DNA of 38,726 nucleotides, from positions 1 through 38,726 of the forward strand of contig JABMPN010000065.1 of assembly GCA_013203655.1 (NCBI GenBank). Direction: 5' to 3'. The DNA is from Cyanobacteria bacterium bin.51 (GTDB lineage Bacteria; Cyanobacteriota; Cyanobacteriia; PCC-6307; Cyanobiaceae). The notes beneath the pieces were generated by a model that worked only from the letters and a program-made list of their open reading frames with translations, had not been told where the DNA came from and did not search any database. Shown here one piece after another: positions 37,670-38,726 of this stretch. The position numbers and the translations under genes were made by a program. Positions within the stretch are counted from its first letter, which is position 1; every line of letters starts with the position of its first letter.

Positions 37670-38545
37670 CTAGCTAGGCGTAATACTTGCGATTACGCCA
37701 CCTTCTCTGTGAATCTGTTGATAAATCTGTGACAGTTTATCGAAAGGAACAAAGTAAGTCCGATTCGACTTCTTGTAACGTGAAATCCGCCGTATCGCAT
37801 TAGCTCGATAAGCCGTTACTTCAACCTTGTAAATCTTGCCTTGATCACTGGCGCCTGTTCCAAGACGGGTCTGGGGATCCTGGAAATTCTCAGAGGGCCT
37901 GAAACTCCAGCCTTGGGAGTCGATCGAGGAAGGCGGAATCACTGATAACGGGCGGTTGATGAATGCATTACCCCCCAGCCTCGACGAATTCCCGGAAAGA
38001 TTTCCCTTCAGGCTGCTACTACTGGCTCCACGAAGTAACTGGAAGGTCCAAGTGAACTCTTGCATGGTGCCGCAGCACTCAGTCTTCCATCCCCGTTGAT
38101 AGGGAACTGTGGACTCACCAAACGTGTCTTGGTAGTCAGCGCAATCAATGAAACTATCGATATCTGCTTCATATCCTAGAGTGTCTAGCCGCTCCGCATG
38201 CTCGCGCATCTCTGCAAAGTCCACAGGTGCTCGTCCAAGCAAGTGCCGGAATGACAGTTCGATATAGCGGTAACGGGAGCAAGCGTCAAAGAACCGAGCC
38301 CGATATAATTCGGATTTGGCAATCGTGCGTACAAATTCGCGAACACTCAATTCTCCCAGCTTGAACTGGGATTCAGGCACCAGCTGCCGCTCACTTTCCA
38401 TCACATAGGCGTTGCCGAGGACCTGCCGATAGATGGCTCGGATCAGCAGCTCTTTCTTTTCGCTTGGATCACCCGGAAAAAGCTCAAGAGGAGAGTCGGT
38501 ATCAAATCGCTCAACACCCAGGAGAGAGGCGGGGCCAAAAGACAT
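37670..38545 (-). CDS. cpeC: Phycoerythrin rod linker CpeC
   Basis: A 291-residue linker, likely the one that joins the first phycoerythrin disc to the rod. MSFGPASLLGVERFDTDSPL, IRAIYRQVLGNAYVMESERQ, LSVREFVRTIAKSELYRARF and IELSFRHLLGRAPVDFAEMR form the Pfam00427 domain (about 28-165), QLLRGASSSSLKGNLSGNSS is a CpeC-type connector, and the C-terminal CpcD domain ends YQQIHREGGVIASITPS. A CC pair in KTECCGTMQEFTW is unusual. The short region upstream runs into a probable insertion sequence, so its promoter may be close to, or made by, the element boundary. Confidence 0.9.
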   Translation of the reverse strand: MSFGPASLLGVERFDTDSPLELFPGDPSEKKELLIRAIYRQVLGNAYVMESERQLVPESQFKLGELSVREFVRTIAKSELYRARFFDACSRYRYIELSFRHLLGRAPVDFAEMREHAERLDTLGYEADIDSFIDCADYQDTFGESTVPYQRGWKTECCGTMQEFTWTFQLLRGASSSSLKGNLSGNSSRLGGNAFINRPLSVIPPSSIDSQGWSFRPSENFQDPQTRLGTGASDQGKIYKVEVTAYRANAIRRISRYKKSNRTYFVPFDKLSQIYQQIHREGGVIASITPS

Positions 38546-38702
38546 TGGTTTGCAAGCCTACGGTAACGCCATCATTCTGATACTCATGACGCGTTCCTTG
38601 AAACAGACTTAACAAACCTCAATCGACAACTTGATTAGGTAGCAAGCTCCGTCAGCCGGCTTTGCCGCATAAGCTAGTACGTGTGTACCAGGAGTGATTG
38701 GC

Positions 38703-38726
38703 ATGGCTATGAATCGGATTCAGTTC
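38703..38726 (+). mobile_element. Start of a probable IS1595-type transposase (cut by window edge)
   Basis: An AGGAG box 8 bases before the ATG is followed by codons for MAMNRIQF at the window end. IS1595-family transposases often open with M(K/A)MNRIQFQ-like sequences. Only eight codons are visible, so this is a recognition by its opening alone. The 157 bases between it and cpeC hold no gene; the element end should lie there, but I cannot place an inverted repeat without the other end. Confidence 0.4.

Overview
The window looks like a chromosomal segment of a picocyanobacterium of the Synechococcus/Cyanobium group. Evidence: psaD, a cyanobacterial-type glutamate-cysteine ligase, a fused panC-cmk, a CCB-type cytochrome b6 haem assembly protein, aerobic hemF, and a phycoerythrin gene cluster. 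Genes are tightly packed, most of the DNA is GC-rich, and many genes overlap by 4 bases (ATGA) or run tail-to-tail into each other.

Left part (1-23.2 kb), housekeeping. A partial recF (minus) is followed by tRNA-Arg(CCG). A minus-strand run trpE-gshA-ppc-acetyltransferase follows, with psaD upstream of it behind its own terminator. Next is a minus-strand mrp-rodA-histidine kinase unit, divergent from hemF. An amidase-like protein, a CCB protein, RNase D, a small conserved protein, an LpxB-like glycosyltransferase, tRNA-Cys(GCA), a secreted protein, an aldo/keto reductase, a coiled-coil protein, purM, rlpA and panC-cmk complete this part.

Right part (23.2-38.5 kb), phycobilisome rod genes. 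A minus-strand unit runs from two uncharacterised small genes through cpeS, pebA, pebB, cpcE and cpcF to a low-molecular-weight tyrosine phosphatase. Diverging from it are cpeB-cpeA (class I phycoerythrin), a strong terminator, and cpeZ. Then come cpeF (minus), an uncharacterised gene (plus), cpeY (plus), a minus-strand cpeU-cpeT-cpeR unit, and the linkers cpeE, a tandem two-domain linker and cpeC (minus). PebA and PebB make phycoerythrobilin, CpeS/T/U/Y/Z/F attach it to CpeA and CpeB, the linkers stack the phycoerythrin discs, and CpeR is the expected activator. No class II phycoerythrin (mpeBA) or phycocyanin (cpcBA) genes lie in the window, although the phycocyanin lyase pair cpcE/cpcF does.

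Both window edges may be mobile-element boundaries. On the right, the first eight codons of a plus-strand gene resemble an IS1595-type transposase start. On the left, RecF departs from the family pattern at its Walker B motif about 32 bases from the edge. The DNA from mid-cpeY to cpeC is clearly poorer in GC than the rest. I do not see a clearly new multi-gene system. The best undescribed material is the set of uncharacterised genes inside the phycoerythrin cluster, the tandem linker that seems to share a recent duplication with cpeE, and several frame anomalies (recF start, the gene before cpeS, a Cys-rich peptide without a start codon).
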